DNA of 58,133 bases from Thalassolituus marinus (GTDB lineage Bacteria > Pseudomonadota > Gammaproteobacteria > Pseudomonadales > Oceanobacteraceae): positions 13,954 to 72,086 of the forward strand of contig NZ_JAEDAH010000046.1 in the NCBI RefSeq assembly GCF_020320395.1, read 5' to 3'. Position 1 is the stretch's first letter. The number at the start of each line of letters is the position of its first letter. The translations under genes were made by a program, and so were the position numbers. The notes below the pieces were generated by a model. That model ran no database searches. It was not told where the DNA came from and worked only from the letters and a program-made list of their open reading frames with translations. Shown one piece after another: positions 8,524 through 16,018 of this stretch.

Positions 8524-8687
8524 CTGTCATCTTTCTGGCAAATAACTGACAGGAAGTCTTCACGATTGTGGTCTTAACTGAATGAGACGTATGACTCCGC
8601 TAATGTCATCGAAATATCACGAAGCTGTCACGATTCTGCAATAAATGTCGTTGTTGTCATATTTCTGTAATGTTTCGGAAACATAAT
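8524..8687 (+). promoter_or_regulatory. Extended Pho-box array and promoter of the porin gene
   Basis: PhoB-type heptamers lie at an 11-bp period in a distal set (8524, 8535, 8546) and a nearer set (8603 ATGTCAT, 8614 ATATCAC, 8625 CTGTCAC, 8636 CTGCAAT). After an 18-bp step comes the promoter-proximal box TTGTCAT-ATTT-CTGTAAT (8654-8671). The first 17 bases of that box are identical to the proximal box of pstS. CATAAT at 8682-8687 is the -10, exactly 10 bases after the box. The arrangement predicts phosphate-starvation control of the porin. Confidence 0.85.
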
Positions 8688-8778
8688 TGTCATGTGTCTG
8701 CCTCATGGCGGGTCTGACACAGGATGACAGACCCGGACTACGGGCTCGTTTAGCACGACAACTATTTGGGAACGTATT

Positions 8779-9711
8779 ATGAAAAAAATTGCTTTGTCCC
8801 TCGCTGTAGCAGCTGCTCCATTCGTAGCACAGGCGGAAACCATTGAAATCGAAAAACCAGAATTTTACGGCAAAGTGAATGTTGCGCAGGAATCTGTGCA
8901 GCAGAAAGACGCCGGTAACATCAACCAGCTGAACTCAAACGCTTCTCGTCTGGGTGTAAAAGGCAAAATCGCACTGGATGGCGGCCTGACTGGTATTTAC
9001 CAGGCTGAGTTTGAAACATTCATTGATGATGGTGACAAGAACAGTGACCGTACGTTCGCTCAGCGCAACACATTTGTAGGTGTTAAGGGCGGTTTCGGTC
9101 AGGTACAGGTAGGTATCTTTGATACACCATTTAAAGCGGCGCAGAAAAAAATCGACCTGTTCAACGACCTGCAGGGTGACATCAAGCATATCATCAGTGC
9201 CAGTGAAAACCGTGAAAAGAACAGTGTTCAGTACACCTCTCCGAGCATGGCTGGTCTGGTAGCAACGGTTGATCACATCAACTCTGAATCTGAAGCTGTA
9301 AACAACGGTCTGTCTGCCTCCCTGGCATACACCCGTGGTGATATCTACGTTGCGTATGCATACGACACCGAAGTAAGCGGTGAAGGCGTTGATGCGGCAC
9401 GTGTTGTTGCTCAGTACAAAGTAGGTGCTGTTCAGCTGGGTGCTCTGTGGGAAACGACAGAAGTTGACGGCGCTGACAGTGTTGATGGCTGGATGGCTTC
9501 TGCTGCGGTAAAAGTGAGCGGCGACGTAACGCTGAAAGCTCAGTACGGTGCTTCTGACATCCAGGAAGAAGGCGGCGTGAGCTACAGCATCGGTGCTGAC
9601 TACAAACTGGCGAAAGCGGCGAAAACCTTCGTCTACATGACCAGTGAAGAGTCTGACGACGAAAGCGTAAATGCTCAGTACTACGGCGTTGGTCTGGAAT
9701 ACAAATTCTGA
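8779..9711 (+). CDS. Phosphate-starvation porin (general porin family, PhoE-like role)
   Basis: This 310-residue outer-membrane beta-barrel protein has a signal peptide (MKKIALSLAVAAAPFVAQA) and ends in ...YKF, the terminal aromatic recognised by the BAM machinery. Alternating hydrophobic strands, N-terminal FYGKVNVAQE, and SRLGVKGKIALDGGLTGIYQ followed by RNTFVGVKGGFGQVQVG place it in the proteobacterial general porin family. It is not an OprP/OprO trimer, which is longer. Because its promoter is a Pho-box array matching that of pstS, I infer that it brings phosphate or other anions across the outer membrane under starvation. Selectivity cannot be read from the sequence. It is monocistronic and flanked by terminators. 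Confidence 0.85.
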   Translation: MKKIALSLAVAAAPFVAQAETIEIEKPEFYGKVNVAQESVQQKDAGNINQLNSNASRLGVKGKIALDGGLTGIYQAEFETFIDDGDKNSDRTFAQRNTFVGVKGGFGQVQVGIFDTPFKAAQKKIDLFNDLQGDIKHIISASENREKNSVQYTSPSMAGLVATVDHINSESEAVNNGLSASLAYTRGDIYVAYAYDTEVSGEGVDAARVVAQYKVGAVQLGALWETTEVDGADSVDGWMASAAVKVSGDVTLKAQYGASDIQEEGGVSYSIGADYKLAKAAKTFVYMTSEESDDESVNAQYYGVGLEYKF

Positions 9712-9731
9712 TCTGACGTAAGCCGTTAAAT

Positions 9732-9761
9732 AAAAAAAGCCCCGCACTGCGGGGCTTTTTT
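9732..9761. terminator. Bidirectional terminator between porin gene and tolC
   Basis: GCCCCGC (9739-9745) pairs with GCGGGGC (9749-9755) around a 3-base loop, with A7 before and T6 after. It ends the rightward porin gene and the leftward tolC gene. Confidence 0.92.
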
Positions 9762-9773
9762 AATGCCGGATGA

Positions 9774-11114
9774 TCAGGCGGCTGTTAACCAGCCGTTGAG
9801 CATCTGGATGTCAGCTTCATTCAATGTGCCGGCATAGAACTTCAGTGTCAGCAAGTTGATGATGTAATCGTAACGGGCGTTAGCATAATCGCGCTGTGCG
9901 CTGTACAGATTTTTCTGTGCAGTTAGTACTTCAACGATGTTACGGGTACCGACTTTGTAACCGGTTTCCGTTGCTTCCAGAGCACTCTTGGCAGAAGTGA
10001 TGGCCTGCTTGCGCGCCTTGATGTTCAGAGCATCTGTTTTAACCTGACGGAACAGGCTGCGAATGTTCTGTTTTACCGCGCGGCGCTGTTGCTCAAGCTG
10101 ATAGTCCGCCGCAGCAAAGTTCAGAGCGGCCTGTTTGCTCTGGCCATACAGAGAACCGCCGGCCAGCAGAGGCATGGATACTTCCAGCTGAATGCTGGTG
10201 ATTGAGCCGTCGTATGGATCGCCATTAGCGTCCAGGCTCTGCTGATCACCATCCATATAGGCACCTGACAGGGTTACGGTTGGCAGATGGTTGGAGCGTG
10301 TCGCGTTGCGTTGCATACGTACGGCGTCTTTGTTGGCTTCAGCCAGCAGCAGACCGGCGTACTTGTCCATGCCGGAAGTTACCCACTCGTCAGCATTGAC
10401 GGGTTGCGGGGCTTCCATCGCGACGTCGTCACGCAGAGGTGAAACGGCATCAAAGCGCTGTCCTGTCAGTTGCTCGAGTGCTTCGTAGCTGATGTCCAGC
10501 GCTGCTTCCTGACCCAGCAGGTTTACGTAGGTCAGATCGTAACCGGCCTGAGCTTCGTGCACTTCAGTGATGGCAATCAGACCCACATCAAAGCGTTGCT
10601 TGGTTTGCTCCAGCGAGCGCTTGACCGCTTTTTCTTCTGCCTGAGCAGTAGACAGGTTGTCTTTGGCTCGCAGTACATCGAAATACGCCTGGGCAGTGCG
10701 CAGCAGTAACTGTTGTTCCGCCAGTTGCAGCTGCAGCGCAGAGGCTTCATCACCGGTACGGGCTGCCTGGTAGGTGTACCAGCTGTTCAGGTTAAATAAT
10801 GTCTGAGAAGCCGATAGCTGCAGCAGGTCGCGGTCGTAATCACTTTCAATGTCAGTATCGACAATCGTTGTGCCGGTCGATACTGCACCACTCAGGTCGG
10901 ATTCAATCTGAGAGTGGGTATAAGAAACCTGAGCCTGTGGTAACAGGGCGCCGCGGGCGATGGTGATGTTGTAGCCATTGGCTTCACGGGTGGCGCGGGC
11001 AGCTGCAATTTCCGCGTCGTTGCTGGCGGCCTGCTGATAAATAGTACTGAGGTCGGCGCCGAAGACGGTGCCGGAAGCCAGCAGGGCAGTCGTCAGTGAG
11101 AGCAGTTTTTTCAT
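9774..11114 (-). CDS. tolC: TolC-type outer-membrane efflux channel
   Basis: This 446-residue outer-membrane factor has a signal peptide (MKKLLSLTTALLASGTVFG). Two outer-membrane-efflux repeats form the trimeric channel-tunnel used by RND, MFS and type I exporters. The start MKKLLSL at 11114 has AAAGG seven bases upstream; the longer open frame to 11324 has no signal peptide and overlaps the divergent nudF promoter. The position next to nudF-yqiB-cpdA-yqiA-parE matches the tolC neighbourhood of other gammaproteobacteria, which supports calling it the housekeeping TolC. The RND pump at 38.9-43.2 kb has no channel gene of its own and could use this one. Confidence 0.92.
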   Translation of the reverse strand: MKKLLSLTTALLASGTVFGADLSTIYQQAASNDAEIAAARATREANGYNITIARGALLPQAQVSYTHSQIESDLSGAVSTGTTIVDTDIESDYDRDLLQLSASQTLFNLNSWYTYQAARTGDEASALQLQLAEQQLLLRTAQAYFDVLRAKDNLSTAQAEEKAVKRSLEQTKQRFDVGLIAITEVHEAQAGYDLTYVNLLGQEAALDISYEALEQLTGQRFDAVSPLRDDVAMEAPQPVNADEWVTSGMDKYAGLLLAEANKDAVRMQRNATRSNHLPTVTLSGAYMDGDQQSLDANGDPYDGSITSIQLEVSMPLLAGGSLYGQSKQAALNFAAADYQLEQQRRAVKQNIRSLFRQVKTDALNIKARKQAITSAKSALEATETGYKVGTRNIVEVLTAQKNLYSAQRDYANARYDYIINLLTLKFYAGTLNEADIQMLNGWLTAA

Positions 11115-11277
11115 ATAGTTGCCTTTCGCAGCGTTATAAATATTTGTTCGTCGGATTCTAGCAGAAAAAATCGGTCGAAATTTGCACTGATTGTTCCACA
11201 GGCAGCAACACATAGTGCAGGCTGCTGATACGTCGTACGTTAGAATATTCTTAAACAGTAATATAGGTAGGTCAAGT

Positions 11278-11898
11278 ATGATTCCACAGGCGTTCACTCC
11301 AGACGATGTTGAGGTAACCGGCACCGAGACTGGCTACAAGGGTTTCTTTCGTATCGATCGTATTCGCCTGAGACACCGTACCTTTGCGGGTGGCTGGACG
11401 CCAGAGTTTCAGCGCGAACTGTTTGAACGGGGTGAGGCCGTGTGCGTACTGCTGTTTGATCCGCAGCGCGATATTGTGGTGCTGACGGAACAATTCCGCA
11501 TTGGTGCGCTGAATGATGAAAGGTCGCCCTGGCTGCTGGAACTGGTTGCTGGCATGGTCGAAGACGGCGAGACCTATGCCGAGGTCGCCGAACGCGAGAC
11601 TCTGGAGGAAGCAGGTTGCCGCTACCATGAGTTATTACCTGTCTGCCGCTACTGGGTATCTCCGGGAGGAACCAGTGAACGAGTACAGATTTATTGTGGT
11701 CTGATTGACAGCGCAGGCGTGGGTGGCATTCATGGTCTGGCTGATGAACATGAAGACATCCGTCTGGTGTCGCTGAGCTTTGATGAAGCCTGGCAGGCGC
11801 TGGAAGACGGCATCATTAATAACGCTGCCACCATTATGGCGCTGCAATGGCTGAAAATCCGCCATTCAGACGTCACTTCCAAGTATCAGGAAAAGTGA
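11278..11898 (+). CDS. nudF: ADP-ribose pyrophosphatase NudF (Nudix hydrolase)
   Basis: This 206-residue cytosolic Nudix enzyme splits ADP-ribose into AMP and ribose 5-phosphate. The Nudix box (G-x5-E-x7-RE-x2-EE-x-G) is complete: GMVEDGETYAEVAERETLEE followed by AG, near residues 97-118. The substrate-class residues after the box, with WVSPGGTSERVQIYCG, fit the ADP-ribose branch. The start MIPQAFTPDD has the AGGTAGGT ribosome site at the right distance; the open frame upstream to 11191 lies in the tolC/nudF intergenic region. It heads the conserved nudF-yqiB-cpdA-yqiA-parE series. Confidence 0.93.
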   Translation: MIPQAFTPDDVEVTGTETGYKGFFRIDRIRLRHRTFAGGWTPEFQRELFERGEAVCVLLFDPQRDIVVLTEQFRIGALNDERSPWLLELVAGMVEDGETYAEVAERETLEEAGCRYHELLPVCRYWVSPGGTSERVQIYCGLIDSAGVGGIHGLADEHEDIRLVSLSFDEAWQALEDGIINNAATIMALQWLKIRHSDVTSKYQEK

Positions 11899-11997
11899 TA
11901 GTCGCAGCAGGTATTAGCCCGATTCATTCTGACGCTGGAGAGTACTGGTTGATTCCGATAACCTCCCACCTTCGAACTGTTAAGCGGAGACCGATGA

Positions 11998-12456
11998 TTG
12001 AAGCTGCGTAAGCGTTATGTCCCTGACCTGCAGGAAATGGCCGCTCTGTGTGAAGGCAATTACCTGCGTCTGATGAAGCTGGTTCCTGCTGAGGAATCGG
12101 AACGGACATTTGTGCTCAGCGGCAGCAGTCATGAAGCTCGTGTACGACTGGTTGTTGACGAAGATCATCGTTACACGACTATGTTGTCGGTGTATCAGGA
12201 AGGGCTGAGTCCGCAATGGTTACAGCCGTTGTCGATGCAGGTCAGGCTCTATCATGATGCGATGATGGCAGAAGTTCTGGGGTACCAGAATCAGCAGCGC
12301 TTTGAAGGTCGCTACGCCTATCCGAATTCAGCCATGCGCTTGCCGGATGAGAAAGTACAGCTCAACCGCTTTCTGGCAGAATGGCTGGACCACTGCATTC
12401 GTCACGGTAGAATTGAGGCCACGGTGGCCCTGCCGGGGCAATTTGCCGAAGAATAA
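11998..12456 (+). CDS. yqiB: DUF1249 family protein YqiB
   Basis: This 152-residue protein of unknown biochemical function is recognised by RYVPDLQEMAALCEGNYLRL at the N-terminus and the strongly conserved MQVRLYHDAMMAEVLGYQNQ and YPNSAMRLPDEKVQLNRFLA stretches. The start must be TTG at 11998, because an ATG at 11994 leads to a stop after five codons. A GGAG lies eight bases upstream of the TTG. Its fixed place between nudF and cpdA in many gammaproteobacteria is the main functional hint. Confidence 0.88.
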   Translation: MKLRKRYVPDLQEMAALCEGNYLRLMKLVPAEESERTFVLSGSSHEARVRLVVDEDHRYTTMLSVYQEGLSPQWLQPLSMQVRLYHDAMMAEVLGYQNQQRFEGRYAYPNSAMRLPDEKVQLNRFLAEWLDHCIRHGRIEATVALPGQFAEE

Positions 12457-12557
12457 AGTCTGACAATCCCGGACAAATGTGAACCTTATCGTGGTCAAAT
12501 TGCCTGTTCGCCGATAAAGTTGGACACTGACAAGAATAATTAGGGACGAGGTGCAGT

Positions 12558-13364
12558 TTGTATTCATTGGAATCAGGCAATACGCTGCGGTTGGTTCAGA
12601 TCACCGACACCCATCTGAATGGTCCAGAGGATGGGCATCTGCTGGGAATGAAAACGCTGCACAGTATGAACTGTGTGCTTGATATCGTGCGTGAAGAACG
12701 CAGTGATATCGACGCTATCCTCGTCACTGGAGATCTGTCTCAGGATGGTACTGAGCAGGCTTACCAGCATCTCCATAACGCGCTGACGCCATTTGAGTGC
12801 CCGGTATTCTGGTTCGAAGGTAACCATGATAACCCGCAGACAATGCGTTCGGTTGCCGCCGGAACAGAACACCTCAATCAGATTATCCGCAGTGAACACT
12901 GGCAGGTTGTATTGCTGAACTCCCAGGTCGAAGGCGCTGTCTATGGCCGCTTGTCGGTTGCGCAGCTGGAACTGCTGGAGCAGGCACTGCAGGAACGCCC
13001 GGATCTGCATACTCTTATCAGCTTCCATCATCACCCGATTCCTATGGGAAGCACCTGGATTGATCGTATCGGTGTGAAAAATTCCGATGAATTTATGAGC
13101 CTGATTGCGCGCTTCGGTAATGTGAAGTGCGTGCTGTGGGGGCACGTTCATCAGGAAAGTGATCAGATGATTAATGGCGTCCGCTTCCTCTCTACTCCGT
13201 CTACCTGTGTGCAGTTTACGCCGAACTCTGAAGATTTCTCCGTCGACACCGTCGCACCAGGGTATCGCTGGCTGGATCTGCAACAGGATGGCGCAATCGA
13301 TACCGGGATCAGTCGGGTTGAAGGGATTGAGTTCGAGATCGACTACTCGGTTAAAGGTTACTGA
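12558..13364 (+). CDS. cpdA: 3',5'-cyclic-AMP phosphodiesterase CpdA
   Basis: This 268-residue cytosolic metallophosphoesterase hydrolyses cAMP to 5'-AMP. The dinuclear metal site of the calcineurin-like fold is intact: QITDTHL (D-x-H), VTGDLSQDG (GD), FEGNHDN (GNHD/E), SFHHHP and LWGHVHQE (GHxH). The start is TTG at 12558, preceded by GAGGTG; GTG at 12551 is out of frame. With class I adenylate cyclase (cyaA) 9 kb away, this window encodes both making and removal of cAMP. It is followed 7 bp later by yqiA. Confidence 0.93.
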   Translation: MYSLESGNTLRLVQITDTHLNGPEDGHLLGMKTLHSMNCVLDIVREERSDIDAILVTGDLSQDGTEQAYQHLHNALTPFECPVFWFEGNHDNPQTMRSVAAGTEHLNQIIRSEHWQVVLLNSQVEGAVYGRLSVAQLELLEQALQERPDLHTLISFHHHPIPMGSTWIDRIGVKNSDEFMSLIARFGNVKCVLWGHVHQESDQMINGVRFLSTPSTCVQFTPNSEDFSVDTVAPGYRWLDLQQDGAIDTGISRVEGIEFEIDYSVKGY

Positions 13365-13371
13365 GGTTTCT

Positions 13372-13986
13372 TTGTCGCAACGTTATCCGGCCTGCCTGTA
13401 TCTGCATGGCTTTCTCAGCTCGCCTGCCTCACTGAAAGCGCAGCAGCTGGTGTCTTATTATCAGCAGCATCTCCCCCATGACGGATTGTCCGTGCCTGAG
13501 TTGCCCTTCGAACCAGCAAGGGCGATTGAGCTGGCGCGTCACGAGTTAAAGCGTATGCAGTCTGAGTACCATCAGGTTTATCTGATTGGCAGCTCTCTGG
13601 GTGGGTTCTACGCCACTCATCTGGCTGAAACCGAAGGTGTGCCTGCGGTGCTGGTGAATCCGGCGGTAAGGCCGTTCGATTTGTTTGAACATTACCTGGG
13701 GCCGAATACCCATTACTACAGCGGTGAGGAGCACGAACTCACTCTGGAACATATTGCTCAGCTGCAGACTATGGATTGCGCGCATATCTCCCACCCCGAG
13801 CGTTTGCTGCTACTGCTGCAGACGGGCGATGAAACTCTGGATTATCGTCAGGCTGCAGACTTGTATCGCGATTGTGCCAGCTGGGTGGAAGGGGGCGGCA
13901 ATCACAGCTTTGAGCGCTTTATCGAGCGTATGCCCATGATGCTGAGCTGGGCCGCTGCCTGTCATACCGACTGCGGCACGGAATGA
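13372..13986 (+). CDS. yqiA: YqiA-type alpha/beta-hydrolase esterase
   Basis: This 204-residue small cytosolic alpha/beta hydrolase belongs to the YqiA/UPF0227-like family. The early CLYLHGFLSSPASLKAQQL holds the oxyanion loop, and LIGSSLGGFYATHLAE is the GxSxG nucleophile elbow. A late GGGNHSFERF supplies the likely catalytic His. The start is TTG at 13372 (Met-Ser-Gln-Arg-Tyr), with GAGG from the cpdA stop region five bases upstream. The frame is open further up, but only inside cpdA. The natural ester substrate is not known from sequence. Confidence 0.88.
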   Translation: MSQRYPACLYLHGFLSSPASLKAQQLVSYYQQHLPHDGLSVPELPFEPARAIELARHELKRMQSEYHQVYLIGSSLGGFYATHLAETEGVPAVLVNPAVRPFDLFEHYLGPNTHYYSGEEHELTLEHIAQLQTMDCAHISHPERLLLLLQTGDETLDYRQAADLYRDCASWVEGGGNHSFERFIERMPMMLSWAAACHTDCGTE

Positions 13987-14000
13987 GCCACCTCAGGTAT

Positions 14001-14029
14001 CTGACTTCGCATTTTCTTATCGTTATACT
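14001..14029 (+). promoter_or_regulatory. Sigma-70-type promoter of parE
   Basis: CTGACT (14001-14006) and TATACT (14024-14029) are separated by 17 bases, a good match to the housekeeping consensus. They lie 44 bases before the parE start, so parE can be expressed apart from the nudF-yqiA run. Confidence 0.6.
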
Positions 14030-14072
14030 CCATCCATTAAGTATGGAATTCCGCTGGCAGCCAGAGGTTTGA

Positions 14073-15962
14073 ATGTCAAAGCAATACACAGCGTCATCGA
14101 TTGAGGTTTTAAGTGGTCTGGATCCTGTACGTAAGCGTCCGGGTATGTACACCGATACCACTCGCCCGAATCACCTCGCGCAGGAAGTAATCGATAACTC
14201 GGTGGATGAGGCGCTGGCCGGCCATGCCAGTTTTGTGGAAGTCACCCTGCACGGTGATGGCTCAATGACGGTGCTGGATGATGGCCGTGGTATGCCAACC
14301 GATATTCACCCGGAGCATGGCGTCTCTGGTGTGGAACTGATTCTCAGCCAATTGCACGCTGGTGGTAAGTTTACCAACGACAACTATCAGTTTTCCGGTG
14401 GTTTGCACGGCGTGGGCGTGTCCGTGGTGAATGCGTTGTCGCAGGTGCTGGAAGTCACTATCTGGCGAGATGGCCAGGTGCAGCGCATCGGATTTAAAGA
14501 CGGCTATAAAGCACTCGATCTGCAGGTGGTGGATACCTGCGGTAAGAAGAAAACCGGTACCAGTGTCCGTTTCCTGCCTGATCCCAAGTACTTTGATTCG
14601 GCAAAATTCTCCGTTCCGCGTCTGAAGCATGTGCTGCGTGCCAAGGCCGTTCTGTGTCCGGGGCTGCGCATTAAATTCAATGCACCGAACGCCGAAGACA
14701 GTGCCGAATGGTATTACGAGGATGGTCTGAAAGATTACCTCAAGGTTCACTCCGTTGGTTATGAGGTACTGCCGGCTGAACCCTTCACCGGTTCCATGAC
14801 CGGCACCACCGAAGGCGTCGACTGGGCTGTGCACTGGCAACCAGAAGGTGGTGAGCTGCTGCAGGAAAGTTACGTTAACCTGATCCCGACCGCCCAGGGT
14901 GGTACCCATGTGAATGGCTTCCGCTCCGGTCTGCTGGATGCGCTGCGTGAATTCTGTGAGTTCCGCAACCTACTGCCACGCGGTATCAAACTGACGCCGG
15001 ATGATCTGTGGGAGCGTTGCTCTTATGTCCTGTCGGCCAAACTGGCTGACCCGCAGTTTGCTGGTCAGACCAAGGAACGACTGTCTTCGCGCGAAGCCTC
15101 GGCGTTTATTTCCGGTGTTGTGAAAGACTCCTTTGCCCTGTGGCTGAATGAAAATACCGCGCAGGCGGAGCAGATTGCCGAACTGGCGATCTCCAGTGCG
15201 CAGTCGCGTTTGCGCAAATCGAAAACGGTTGCCCGTAAGAAAATCACTCAGGGCCCGGCGCTGCCCGGCAAACTGGCAGACTGCAGTGGTCAGGACAGTG
15301 AGCGCGGCGAGCTGTTCCTGGTGGAAGGTGACTCGGCGGGTGGCTCCGCCAAGCAGGCTCGTGATCGTGAATTTCAGGCCATTATGCCGCTGCGCGGTAA
15401 GATCCTGAACACCTGGGAAGTCGACTCCAGTGAGATTCTGGCTTCACAGGAAGTGCACGATATTGCCGTTGCGCTGGGTATTGATCCGGGCTCTGATGAT
15501 TTGTCCGGCCTGCGTTACGGCAAAATCTGTATTCTTGCCGACGCCGACTCGGATGGGCTGCACATTGCTACACTGTTATGTGCACTGTTTGTGCGTCATT
15601 TCCGCAAACTGGTGGCTGAGGGGCATGTCTATGTGGCAATGCCGCCGCTGTATCGTATCGATCTGGGCAAAGAGGTGTATTACGCCCTGGATGAAAGCGA
15701 GAAACAGGGCATTCTCGAACGCATTAAAGCCGAGAATAAACGCGGCAAGGTCAACGTGCAGCGCTTTAAAGGTCTGGGTGAAATGAACCCGCTGCAGCTG
15801 CGCGAGACCACCATGGATCCGAACACCCGCCGTCTGGTGCAGCTGGCGCTGGAGCCCGGTGATGGTACCAATGAAATGATGGATATGTTGCTGGCCAAGA
15901 AACGCGCCAGTGATCGCAAGAACTGGCTGGAAAACCGCGGCAACGAAGCGGAGCTTGCGTAA
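14073..15962 (+). CDS. parE: DNA topoisomerase IV subunit B (ParE)
   Basis: This 629-residue ATPase subunit of topoisomerase IV works with ParC to decatenate daughter chromosomes. The GHKL ATP-binding region shows VIDNSVDEALAG, DDGRGMPTDIHPE and GGLHGVGVSVVNALS. The TOPRIM domain has EGDSAGGSAKQARD (near residue 416) and DADSDGLHIATLL (near 489), the metal-binding acidic residues. The C-terminal GLGEMNPLQLRETTMDP is typical. The length is normal for ParE, much shorter than GyrB. It is followed by a c-di-GMP protein and then parC. Confidence 0.97.
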   Translation: MSKQYTASSIEVLSGLDPVRKRPGMYTDTTRPNHLAQEVIDNSVDEALAGHASFVEVTLHGDGSMTVLDDGRGMPTDIHPEHGVSGVELILSQLHAGGKFTNDNYQFSGGLHGVGVSVVNALSQVLEVTIWRDGQVQRIGFKDGYKALDLQVVDTCGKKKTGTSVRFLPDPKYFDSAKFSVPRLKHVLRAKAVLCPGLRIKFNAPNAEDSAEWYYEDGLKDYLKVHSVGYEVLPAEPFTGSMTGTTEGVDWAVHWQPEGGELLQESYVNLIPTAQGGTHVNGFRSGLLDALREFCEFRNLLPRGIKLTPDDLWERCSYVLSAKLADPQFAGQTKERLSSREASAFISGVVKDSFALWLNENTAQAEQIAELAISSAQSRLRKSKTVARKKITQGPALPGKLADCSGQDSERGELFLVEGDSAGGSAKQARDREFQAIMPLRGKILNTWEVDSSEILASQEVHDIAVALGIDPGSDDLSGLRYGKICILADADSDGLHIATLLCALFVRHFRKLVAEGHVYVAMPPLYRIDLGKEVYYALDESEKQGILERIKAENKRGKVNVQRFKGLGEMNPLQLRETTMDPNTRRLVQLALEPGDGTNEMMDMLLAKKRASDRKNWLENRGNEAELA

Positions 15963-16018
15963 GACTCGCACACAGGGATGTGTATAAACCGGAGCCTGAC
16001 TCCGCAAATGAGGGCAGT

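Noticed and set aside
8935-9747. Long minus-strand frame opposite the porin gene (270 codons)
   Set aside because: It mirrors the porin codon structure, has no ribosome site or family features, and runs into the terminator.
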